A stretch of 64,000 bases of DNA. Source: Cryptomeria japonica. Its lineage: Eukaryota; Streptophyta; Pinopsida; Cupressales; Cupressaceae. Of the stretch, positions 32,731 through 43,402 are shown in pieces (the stretch's first letter is position 1; each line of letters starts with the position of its first letter). Made by a program: the position numbers and the translations under genes. The notes beneath the pieces are model-generated. The model made no database searches. It was given only the letters and a program-made list of their open reading frames with translations, and was not told the DNA's origin. The stretch lies in assembly GCF_030272615.1 (NCBI RefSeq), contig NC_081412.1:481256372-481320371 (forward strand). The letters run 5' to 3'.

Positions 32731-35225
32731 ATCTTCAGGGAATCCCAACTTTCAAAAATAAAAAAAATGTAAAAAGTCAAAAACATGAAAATATAAAAAA
32801 ATTGAAAAATGCAAAAAAGTAAAGAAAAATCATTTCGTCCATTGATGAAAACCACTCTGTGGTGCTATGGGTACCTTGGTGAAAACTTGTTTGTAGGCGT
32901 CAAGGTAAATAAATCAAATCTACCATCTATTCAAACAATTATCACATCCTCGCTCACCCATTCATGTCATTCGCATACATTCCATTTATTAGTCATCCCA
33001 TCTTCCATCACAACTCACATCCTACCCATTTGTGTAGGCACTCTTCACCTTAGTCACACACTTTCAACACACACCACTTTCATGCTATCACCACCTATGG
33101 CCATATGAGATGATGAACTAATCCACTGCTGTGAATAAGGATAACCCCATCAAACTGAGATTTCCCATCAATTTGAGCTTTTCCCATCCATCTGAGCTTA
33201 CCTTCACTTGTGCATAGTCCAAACACCTATCCACAACGTGATCACCAAATCCAAGAAAAGATCCTCTTGACTAGCGTCTCTCCTAGTCATCTTAATCCAT
33301 TGCCTTCTATTGATCTATCCCGTCATCATGCCCATTAGGATGCATCCTTCCCATGCCTGGCATCATATCCAAATCCATGTCCTACTCTTGGCAAGAGATG
33401 TTTGTTGGCTAAATGAGCCATTTTCTTGAATGATCTTTTCACTTTTATTTTATTTTGCATCCTATGACTATACCTATTCATTCCTACCTTTATCATTCTA
33501 TATCTTGGTATGTCTAGGTTGGTGTACATTAAGGCATAGTTTTTGTGGTATGACATGTTTGTAGTTTCTCATGTCTGATCCAACAAGTATTGCATCACTA
33601 AGTATATTGGTGTAAAGTGGAAAATTGGATCCTAGTGACTCCCCACTTAGGAGAGAGAAAGAAAGCCACTAGGATGATTTTCACTTGGAGGAACTTTACA
33701 TTCAAAAGAGGGGCTTGAATCCACTAGATCCAAATCCAAGAGAGACAATGATGTGAATTCCAAGTGGATTGCAAGGGTTGAATTGTTATTTACCCTCTTT
33801 TGTAAATGAGAAAATTGACTTGTTGACTATGTGGAAAAGAGAGAGAAAATGAGTGAAATGAAGAGCTACTAGTTTGGGATCACGTTGTAACTTTGGATCT
33901 GAGCTAATTAGACTGATACAGATATACCTTGCGAATTTGGAGAAATGTCATCAGGACCGTGGCAGGAATGTACATGGTCCTCCACAAAATCCACGAAATG
34001 AAAAGGGTTCCTCTATCTCTACAAATGAAGCCCAAACCTACAATTACAGTTGCGCACCTGAAACCTTGAAAGAAAGTAATTGCAAATGCTTGAATGTAAA
34101 CAATGGAAATGTATACCTTGTAGATCTGCAATTTATTGATGATGATTACTTTTCTTCTTGAATGTAATCACAAGTGTTGCATGGAATGGCATGTAACATG
34201 ACAAAACCCTAACACACATAAATTCTTGCAAATGAATGTTTAAATAATGCTCCAATGGATGAATGAAGAAGGTTTGAATGCTTGATGATGTATATCTTTG
34301 CCTATGCTTTCTTATCTCCTTTGCTTGAATTTCACCTCCCATTCCTCCTCTTGCAAATAAGAAAACCAACTCCCTTTTATACATTCCTCTTCAAGATTAA
34401 TTCATCTCATAAAAGGTCGACATTGGGGAGATTTAGGATCCCGAAGTGCAGATAGGGCCAGGGGGACCTATCTTGAGGCCACCCTAAGAGGGTGGAACAA
34501 GGGGTGCCACACCCCTGTCTTGCCCTATCTTGGGACCTGGACAAAGTCCTGAGGCTATCTCAGGGCTCAAACATGAAGGGGGCAAGGGGTGAAAATGCAG
34601 AAAGAGGTCTCAGTTAGAAAAGAGGGTGTCATCGCTAAGGTGAGGACCTCAAATGTGGTTAAAATTGCAGGAGTTTTGCATATTCCAATCAAGTCTTCGT
34701 AAAGGACCTTAATGCACAAGGATGTCATCCAACTTATGTACCTCATATATCCGATCATATTGATGTGTATGTACATTGAGATAACCTATTGTTCGAGAGT
34801 CTATTCCACTCATCGAATATTCATTACATTCTGATTTCTATAATCAGTGATGTCGATAATCCTTTGTAAAATCAAACCTAGGATTGCTTTTCACATAATG
34901 CATAACAACAATCCCATCCTCATCAACCTTCCATTCCCCCCATCATATGTCTTTCATTTTGTCTCCCATTTTACCTTGAGGCTCTAGTTTATTCACCTTT
35001 TCTATCCCTCCCCTTTTCACTTTCATCCTATAGTTCTCCTATCCATTTTGAGAGCGCACGCGTGTTCTTGGAACCCACATGTCCTCTCGAGGGTGCATAC
35101 CATGACTTCCTCATCATCCTTCATCAATCCACCAGTGATTAGGGCATCATGCTACTAGTCTTTAGCCTTTTCTATCCACAATGTTTTATCCTTCTTTGAT
35201 ATAACATCACTTCATGCTACTATAT
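32731..35225. other. Long non-coding stretch between Tat pol and 3' LTR
   Basis: No recognisable protein. Tat elements often have a long region between pol and the 3' LTR. Around 33610-34430 the sequence has LTR-like features, including a minus-strand TATA-like TATAAAAGGG near 34375, and may hold another decayed solo LTR. I could not fix its ends. A cluster of perfect small hairpins lies at 34450-34516. Confidence 0.45.
34450..34516. repeat. Cluster of three GC-rich hairpins
   Basis: AGATAGG...CCTATCT (34450-34473), CCACCCTAAGAGGGTGG (34479-34495) and AGGGGTGCCACACCCCT (34500-34516) follow within 67 bases. Stems are 7 bp and perfect. Confidence 0.8.
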
Positions 35226-35240
35226 CAAAGAGGGGAAAAC
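35226..35240 (+). other. Polypurine tract of Tat element
   Basis: CAAAGAGGGGAAAAC ends exactly where the LTR begins; primes plus-strand DNA in LTR elements. Confidence 0.65.
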
Positions 35241-35625
35241 TATAGACAGATAAAATTGATCAAATTAATATTTAATTAATTACCCATTTATCACATGATT
35301 AATTTAATTAATCATATTATCCTATTGTTATCTCTAAATTAATTAAATCATATTTAATTAATTACCTACTTCCCTTTCCTCCCAAAGTTTGATTTATTTC
35401 AAACTGAGCCTTAAGGAATATTCCAACCCTAGTCCTAATCCCAATTAGTTAAATTAATTCACAATTAAGTAGACTAATTTTATGATTCCTACAAACCCAC
35501 TTTTTAATCCCCTCATTAAGCTAATTAACCAAAGCCTTATCCCTATTAGTATTTATTCTATTTTTAAATACTACACACCTACCCAAGTCATCTCGCCTAT
35601 CCACCTCACCTTTGACTAAGGGGTA

Positions 35626-35923
35626 CTTACACATGTGTGGGAATTTCTCTTCCCCATGGAGCCACCCTACACCTTTCCATTTCGATCAATATGTCATAAA
35701 CCCCCTTTTCCTTGCACTTACACTTTACCACAAGCATTTCCACTTGTCAACTTCATGGACTTCCCAAGGTTTCCTCACACATGTGTGAGCATACCTTCCC
35801 CTTTTCCCTATGACATGTGGACTTCCCAAGGTTTGAGGTTTGCTCACACATGTGTGACAACACCTTCCCCTTTTTCCTTATGACCGTTGTTCTTCCCAAG
35901 ATGTGCTCACACATGTGTGAGCA
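35626..35923. repeat. Four CTCACACATGTGTGAG palindromes in U3
   Basis: At 35626-35640 (weaker), 35774-35789, 35843-35857 and 35904-35923 (20-bp perfect palindrome). The last three are 60-70 bp apart and are linked by a repeated spacer with CCTTCCCCTTTT and CTTCCCAAG. Possible transcription-factor sites or cruciforms; function unknown. Confidence 0.8.
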
Positions 35924-35998
35924 TACCTTTCTCTCTCCTTCAATCTCACCCATTGATCAACTTCCAATCTTATTTGTTCATTTGCAAGCCCCAAACTC

Positions 35999-36006
35999 TA
36001 TAAATT
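35999..36006 (+). promoter_or_regulatory. TATA box of LTR
   Basis: CTATAAATTGAG, at the position expected between U3 and R in this LTR family; equivalent boxes occur at 49873-49880 and 53665-53675. Confidence 0.55.
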
Positions 36007-36392
36007 GAGCCCTCCTCTCAACTCAAAGCATCAACTTTTCATTGCACACTCATATAATGCCCTTTTGATTCCAAATCCATCTCATTAGCAAGCTTATGCT
36101 TCTTGTTTGCAACCACATCCATATCAACATCCACTCATCCATCCTCAGTTTGTTATGCTAATGTGATAAATCCACATTAAACTCCATCTATCTCTCCTAC
36201 TCTTCATTATTCAACCTTGGAGCAACACTGTTCATGAAGACAAGGAGGACAAGGAAAACCGAAATGGCATAAGGAGAATCATGAGTGAAGTATTTCCTTA
36301 TGTTCATGTTTCTTATTTATGCTTTTACAGACTTCCTTGATATTTCTTCAAAATGGTTTGGTTTACTTGAGTACTAATTGTTTTATGGCTTT

Positions 36393-36412
36393 ACACACAC
36401 ACGCACACATCG

Positions 36413-36443
<31 letters not shown>

Positions 36444-36468
36444 CACATATATGTGTGTGTGTACATAT
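36393..36468. repeat. CA/TG microsatellite at LTR end
   Basis: ACACACACACGCACACATCG followed by (GT)n and ATATATGTG; same position as the microsatellites in the related LTRs at 48994 and 53286. Confidence 0.9.
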
Positions 36469-36515
36469 TGTAGATGCCTAAAATTAATTAAATTAAATAT
36501 TTAATTAATTTATCT
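36469..36515 (+). repeat. Truncated LTR start, TGTAGATGCC...
   Basis: About 47 bp matching the first bases of the LTR at 48994 (TAAAATTAATT, AAATATTTAATTAATTTATC) and then breaking off into the mobile-domain pseudogene. Confidence 0.7.
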
Positions 36516-36539
36516 CGACTGAGCCTCATGCCCAGTGAG

Positions 36540-37265
36540 CCTCATGACTGTAGACTCTTTTTTCTTGTGTGACTGAGTACTCTCAGCGTAGGACGTTGCT
36601 CTCTACTCTACTGGCACAACCTGATGATAAAGATCCTTGTAATACTAGATCTCTTGGCCCATCCTCTCTGCCTGATTCTTGGCACTCGTAATCTCTGCAA
36701 ACACGGGTCCCAACCCTCCAAGAATCAGTAGCTATCAAGCCACATCCCTCTCCCTTTACAGTCTAATTGCCTCTACCTCTGACCTACTCAGCCTAGCTCT
36801 GAGCATCTCTAGCTCATTATCCATCCTCTGCATCTCTTCTCTAATATTCCCTATAGCCCCACCACTCCTCACCTCCTCCAGCATCCTCTCGGTCTCATCT
36901 GCCTATGTCCTAATGCTATCTCTCTCTGATATGGTTGCCTTCACATATCATCTTAGTGAGTCCCCCTCTCATCTCATCCGACCTACCTCCTTCTGCAGGC
37001 TAGTCACTCAGTCCCTCTCCTGATCTACGCTCTATCTCTCCATGGTCAGCTAATCCTCTAGGCTTTATGCCCTTGACCTCTCTGTGTCCTTCTTCAAAAG
37101 AGCTTGATCCAGAGTATCATGTGGTACCTGTCCTATGGGTGCTCCATGATTTCCCTCTGTCCCCACTCTCCAGCTGGTATATCCATCAACTCATCCCCCT
37201 CTCCTACTCCCTAATCCCATGGAGGTCCTCCAACCTATGTTGCAGGTGCCTGAACCTATAAGGGT
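36540..37265 (-). pseudogene. Plant mobile domain protein, C-terminal coiled-coil part
   Basis: On the minus strand one frame gives a charged heptad-like sequence, for example RMLEEVRSGGAIGNIREEM, QRMDNELEMLRARLSRSEVE and ERDCVTSLQKEVGRM, with several stops. Plant mobile domain proteins often end in such a coiled coil. It lies directly beyond the gag-only element, which separates it from the N-terminal part at 45932-47330. The imperfect target duplication AGGGT/AGGGA supports the two being one gene. Confidence 0.6.
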
Positions 37266-39847
37266 TGTTGAAAAAAAGATGCCACTAAGAGGGGGGGTGA
37301 ATCAGTGGTTTCCAAACTTTTCCCTTTTCTATCCTATGTGTGTATATCGGTTAATAGATCTAACATAAAGAAAACATACCGGTTAGATGGGAGGATGACA
37401 CAATTGCAACCACACATAAAAGGGACATCACATAACCCTAGATATACAAGGAAAACCAAATGTGGGCAAAACCTCAGTGAGAAATGCTGCTAGAGTCTAC
37501 TGCTCCAATCCAACCTCACAATGAAACACTTTGGTTACAACTTTTAGGGCACCAACCCAAGGAGAACTAGAACCTAATTTTAGGGCATCGACCCAAGGAG
37601 CACCAACCTCTGCACTGAGCTCCAAGTCAGTGATTATAATATCATATATTAAAACAAAAGTAATATCCTTATTACAAATGAAATTTGTAACTCTCACATA
37701 TGTCTCTCCACCGGTTCACCTCTATCCAATTCTTTGTCGGTTCTCTGCTCAACTTCTCACTACTGCAACCTAATCTCCTATTGCAACTCACACTCTATTG
37801 CAATCTTACCAGTTTAGCCTCTACTTCTTCTTTGTCAGTGCTCTTCTCTTTACCGGTTCTCTTCTATCACACTACTGCTAGCCACCACTGGTCTTCTTCA
37901 CTCTATCAGTTTTCTACTATCTGGTCACTACCAGTTCTCAGCTTATTGATTCTTCACTGATTCTCATTGTTCTCTTCTCTTTTCTACAATATTCTCTAGC
38001 TCTTCTTTGTCAGTTCAATAACCATCAATGCACTCCTGTGTCAGACTTAACGACAGACTACCGGTTACCTCACTCTTATCTATTGAAGTCTTCTAACCGG
38101 TTCTCTCTCACACACTCAGTCTCCACTATGATTTTCAATGAGCATTTGACTGATTAAACCTCTGGTTTTTACTCCCTTCACTAGCTTTTCTCTCTCATTC
38201 AACAACAGTATTTCCATCTTTGGTTCACATTATTATAGCCAGACTTTCCCACCTAAATGTGAGTTTGAACTTTGGCGTGCTAGGGTTTCTGCCATGCACT
38301 GAATCTGCATCAAATCTCTTCTCTGATCATCGTGACATATCATATCCAATCAGATCTCATGTCCTTGATTGATAATTTGTAGCTCATCAATTAGCATTGC
38401 CATTCTATTTACCTTGTGATTCATGTCTTCTACATTTATCCTTTTGTAGCATGATTTTTGGCTTTGTGTTTTGTCAATCACGTGCATGATGTTGTTTCCT
38501 TCACCCACTTCGATCTGCTAGATTAGTATATCATGGATCCCTATTGTTTCCTTTATCTTGAGCCGCAAACATCTGCCTTCATTCCTTGAGCTTCGCAATC
38601 ACCATTAAATGTTGTACCAATCACCAACAACCTCACCGACACACTACACTGACCTATGCAGGCATGCCACTTCAACTCCACGTGGCACCTTTGTTGGCAT
38701 CCACCTTGGCTTACTATGTTAGTCCAACTTGGTCACCGACCAATAACACACAACTGATGTATGCTTCATACTATCGGTTCATCTTTGTCTACCGACACAT
38801 TAACCCTGTCGGTATATCTTGCCTTATCGATTAGACCTAACTGGTTCGCCTTCTATCTTGCACTTTGTTAATCTTCCAGTGGAACACCCTTACCGATCAT
38901 CACACTTGCCAAACCACCTCATGCACATCTTCTTCAGACAAGAGTCTTTCACTTTTGCACCTATGCTCACTTTACTGGTGGACATACTTACCGGTAACCA
39001 CCTTGATGACACCATGTCGTCAACCATCAACAATCTCCATCTATCTGCATTTGTGGCAACACTTTTCTCCTTCTTCAATCTGGTTACACTCTCTGACTGC
39101 AACTGCTTCAACTTATCCTTCCTCATCAGCTCAGACACCATCTCAACCGGTTTGTCAAAATGACAAAGACATCACTTCTTTAATCTTCCTCCTCTATCTT
39201 GGTGACACAACATGCCGACCTAGCTGATCCGGTGCACATCTCTAATTTCATGCACCTAAGGCAACTTAGTGTTTCACCGGTTGATCATGTGTGAGCCTTC
39301 AATCACCTATCTTTAACTCTTCCGTGTTATCTCAGAGGAATATGATGCATTCCATGCATAATAGGAGATAAGCACCACTTACTGGTGGGAGTATATCCTT
39401 GACATCTGCATTTTGCAATGCACCAATATGGATTCCCTATTTGAGCAGACACATATGATCATGTTGGGCACACTCTATGTGAGTCTTCTCATCATCTGGT
39501 GACTGCATCTTTATCCGATGGGAGTCCTCTTATTTCACACCCAATCATCCAACATCCAACAACATACTGGTTGGTAAATCTGCATAAGCTCACCCTTCTT
39601 GCTCACTTGCTAGCTGAAAACAATACACTGCCAACATACCACTTACCGGTTGTTATACCACATCGGTCTCTTGTCCATGTCTTCAAGATAAGTCAACACT
39701 AACTTATGTACTAGTGACTCCAATGGTAATTATGTTGCATGACACTCTCTTTCTTACTAGTGACCTACCATGCTATTTGACATCAATGACACTATTGTTG
39801 GTAGCCATCCTATACCAGTTGACATCAATGACAACACAATGCCAACA
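37266..39847 (-). repeat. 3' LTR of gag-only element
   Basis: 2582 bp. On the sense strand it starts TGTTGGCATTGTG, right after the polypurine tract, and ends ...TTTCAACA at 37266. Contains the C/G-tract stem-loop at 37282-37308. Confidence 0.9.
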
Positions 39848-39862
39848 ATCTCCCCCTTTGGA
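39848..39862 (-). other. Polypurine tract of gag-only element
   Basis: Sense strand AAAGGGGGAGAT directly before the LTR. Similar GGGGGAG runs recur on the minus strand near 39905, 39970, 40055 and 40082. Confidence 0.8.
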
Positions 39863-41323
39863 ATTGATGCCAACACATGTAGTATCTGACATACTATAGA
39901 TTCTCTCTCCCCCTTTGTGTGTTTTATGGATTCTCACACATGTAGTATCCAACATACTATAGAATCTCTCTCCCCCTTTGACAACAATGGCAAAAGCCAC
40001 TGCCAGGGTTTCTCTACTCCTTGTGTCTACCGAGCACTGACAGATTTTTCTCTCCCCCTTTTTCTCTACCGGATGCTTCTCCCCCTTTCACCTTCATACT
40101 TTGGATCCTCTCAATTCACAACACTTGAGATAGAGATATAAACCTCCAACTGACACCAATTGCTCAGCAACCAAGTGTATATACAAACCGGATGCACATG
40201 CATATACAAGTTTGAAACCAAATGAAGGCACATGTGTTAGTGAACACAACTTACCTATCAGTTAGACTACATTATCTCCCCTTGATATGCAAAAGTTATT
40301 CTGACACCAGTTTGTTGGTACCAAGTGTTGAAGGTGACACTGATACCTATTGTATCTTCTCTGATACCAAATGCATGTTCTCCTATGCAAGTAACTCTCC
40401 CTCTTTGCAAGAAACACTCTTGATGGTTTTGTTGTGATTTCAATTAAGTACAAATTGAATAGACATTGACATACCTCATAACCCCAGACTGATGAGAACA
40501 TCCCAAAGTCTCAATCATATCGGTAAAGCCATAGACACTTTCACTCCCCTTGTGTCCAACATGTCTGATAACAATCAAAAGATATGGTTGTCAACTCCCC
40601 CTGAGTCATAGATCTCAGGCCTTTATTTTTTGTTAGATTCTTAAATCAGAGCTTAGAAGCCCCTTATATCAGTTGAGTTGTGAAAATGTGATCAACTGAT
40701 GATCTTTCAGCTCCATTATAATCACCACAGGTTATGACATGATCCTAAATGTACACAATGTCATACAATATCACTATTATGCCATATATCAAACCAGTTA
40801 GCCCACAAAGGATAAATGTATACAAGATCAACTACTGGGCCAACATATGTCATTCAGGACTTTTCCTATACTGCTTGAGACATAATCACTTCAATCCATG
40901 CTATCAGAGTTAATACAATGATTCCATACCTCATTGACTTACATAACCTGCAATACCGGTCAATTTCCATACTGATAACATACTACACATATTGGTTTCC
41001 TATCCCAGTCCATCATTTCTACCGGAGCACCTGTCTCTAACTCATGTCTTCTTGTGTCAATTTCCTTCTTATCCCAATTGCAAATTATCCATTCATTGAC
41101 ACATGCAACATTAATCCATCTTTTATCTATAGGTGTGTAGCCAAGGCAACCACTACACATACTTGACATCTCATTTCCTTCCTTTATACCAGCAACAATT
41201 TGTTCTTCCATTTGTCCTCTTCTACTGAGGGGGTGAATGATATGGTCAATGTATAACTCCCCCTAAGGTCCTACATCTCCATTAAGCCTTAGGAGATATC
41301 ACCTGTGCATTGAATGTACAGTG
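39863..41323 (-). other. Internal region downstream of gag, no pol
   Basis: No protease, integrase, RT or RNase H motif in any frame. A minus-strand open stretch at 41211-40960 has several cysteines but matches nothing I know. This is where pol would be in an autonomous element. Confidence 0.6.
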
Positions 41324-43385
41324 TCAGTCCATGGTTGAATCTTCTTGCTTCTTCCTCCATATCTGCTTGACTTCACTCTTGTTCCCATTTTCAGTCTTGG
41401 GAGCAAGTCTTACCTTCTTATGTCGATTTGTCTTTTCTCTACTGAATTTTGCATCATGACCAAAAGCATTGTTGTAGAAAAAAACAGTGTTCATTCCAAA
41501 CGCATGATCGGAGGACCTTCTCTTGAACCAGTTTGACCATCTCCTTCTGGTCATGTTATTGCAACCGATTACCGGAATTGGTTGACCTCTTGATCTTGCA
41601 GGGGAGTTTCTCCTTTTTTTCCATGCAACCCTTTGCCTCTCATATGCTCTATATACATTTCCATGTTGAGCATAGCTACTATACTGGTTGTCATATGACC
41701 GAACTTTCTTGTTCCTGCATTCATGACTTCTATGCCCAAATCCATTGCAATTATAACATACATGATTTATATTTCTTGAGGTAGCAAATGGACTCTTACT
41801 ATTATGCATAGGAGCAGATCTATGCATGTTTCTACATCTTGAAATGTTATGGCCATATCTATTACTTCTTGGACATAATACATTCTTACTTCTAGACCTT
41901 TTTTATGCATTCATCTACCCCATGACCATAATCTTTGCAAGAGAAGTAGTAACTGGTAAAGAATGGCATTTGACTTACAAATTTATTCTACCATGCATGA
42001 GGAGATCTTACCGGTTTAGTATCTCCATTTCTGCTTCCCTAGGGATGGATCCTGAGTTGTCCACTTTGTGCAGTTCTTCCATCCGATCCCTTCTTTTCCC
42101 ACACTTTATTTGTCTTGTGGGAAACAACTTTTGTTTGTCTTTTACTGGTAAGAGGTCTTCTATTATGTCCTCTTCTCAAGTTCTTGCTTCCGGTGAAGCT
42201 GCCTTCTCCCATCTTTCCATTTCCTTTGGAATATACAATGTTGCTCCTTCTTGCATCACCGGTCTTCATCCTTAGCTTCATGTCTTTACTAGTTGTAGTC
42301 AGGTCAACCTTCATCCTTGGAGCATTTCTAATTGTGAAGGTCTGACCCTTGCCAATTCAATTTGAGGAGACAAATTGAATATCTTTGTGGGAGGTCTCCT
42401 TGCTTGTACAGCATTCACTGGTACCACATCCTAATCCTCCGGTATCCTTGGAATGCTTTTGCTTCTTCAACATTTTGTACAAGGCATCTTTGCTGCCATC
42501 AAACCAAACTCTCACCTTGAGCTCATCCTGAGATTTGTCAAGGTCATTTCAAATTTCTCCATATCTCCTTCTAGTTGCTGATATTCTTTATCCTTGGCCT
42601 CTAGCTCAAATTCTAGATCTTTACACTTGCATTCATTGGTGTCTTCTTGTTGAGTCTTCAATTCTTAGATACATTTCTCATAATTTTCAAGGCATTTGAT
42701 TAATCGGTTTTGTTCCACAACTGCAATATTATTAAACAACTTATATTCATTCCTCACTCTACTAAGTTCTTCGAGTGCATTTACAAGTTCTCCTTCAAGA
42801 TCAACTTTTGCTTCTTCTTCTTCTTCTTCTTCATCTTCACTATCATTGCCAAACATCTTGCTGATAGGAATGATCTGCATGATCATTCTTAGATGTGTGC
42901 CTCTCATCTTCTAATTCTTGAGACATGAAGAGGTGAGTTTCCTCTTCATCATTTCTATTGTTGCTTACTGATCTACCTTCATTTGCAGACTCATGTGTTA
43001 CATATTCCTTGCTTCCATAAACTAGTTCTGCAGTGCTAGGCTCATTTCCATAGAGCTTATTTAATTTATCTCATAAGCTCTTTGTCGATTTGCATCTATC
43101 CACCTGTGAGGAAACGTCATTTGAGAGCCCACAGAGTATAGCCTTCATTGCTACATCATTGCACCGATGTCTTCTTTCTACATCTGAATCGGTGGGAGGA
43201 CTGACTTTACTAGGGAAGCCATTTACTACTAACATATATACATCAAACCCAAGGGAGGATAGGTAGACTTCCATTCTACAACTCCAAATAGAATAGTTTG
43301 AACCATCAAATACAGGAGTAGGGATTGACACTAAATAGACCAAAAAATCTACCCAAGCTGGAGAAATCTTATCAACCTGTGAACC
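41324..43385 (-). pseudogene. Gag of gag-only element
   Basis: Just after the primer binding site the translation has TPVFDGSNYSIWSCRMEVYL (about 43310-43250), the N-terminal copia Gag signature, then LGFDVYMLVVNGF. A coiled-coil, very acidic middle follows (DEEEEEEEAKVDLEGEL, about 42850-42790), then basic sequence. A perfect zinc knuckle CYNCNGFGHRSHEC lies at 41717-41758, with a degenerate one upstream (CPRSNRYGHNISRC, second Cys changed to Ser). Stops and frame changes occur throughout, and I cannot fix the start codon. Domain order resembles the gag at 563-1878. Confidence 0.8.
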
Positions 43386-43402
43386 TATGCTCTGATACCA
43401 AT
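43386..43402 (-). other. Primer binding site of gag-only element
   Basis: Sense strand ATTGGTATCAGAGCATA, an exact match to the plant Met-tRNA type site, adjoining the LTR. Confidence 0.9.

Larger units (their letters stand above)
35241..36468 (+). repeat. 3' LTR of Tat-type element (TGTAGAC family)
   Basis: Starts TATAGACAGATAAAATTGATC (first G mutated), followed by TTAATTAATT-rich U3, a palindrome array (35626-35923), a TATA box TATAAATT at 35999-36006, and a 3' part whose copy lies inverted at 30037-30194. It ends in a CA/TG microsatellite. The right boundary is where a second LTR start, TGTAGATGCC, appears at 36469. About 1.2 kb. Confidence 0.65.

Noticed and set aside
33612-34430. Possible further solo LTR in minus orientation
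   Set aside because: LTR-like start TGTAAAGTGG and a minus-strand TATA-like box are present, but I could not find matching ends and a target duplication, so it is not listed as an element.
36679-37023. Plus-strand Ser/Leu-rich ORF of 114 codons
   Set aside because: Antisense of the charged coiled-coil tail of the mobile-domain protein; the minus-strand reading fits a known context.
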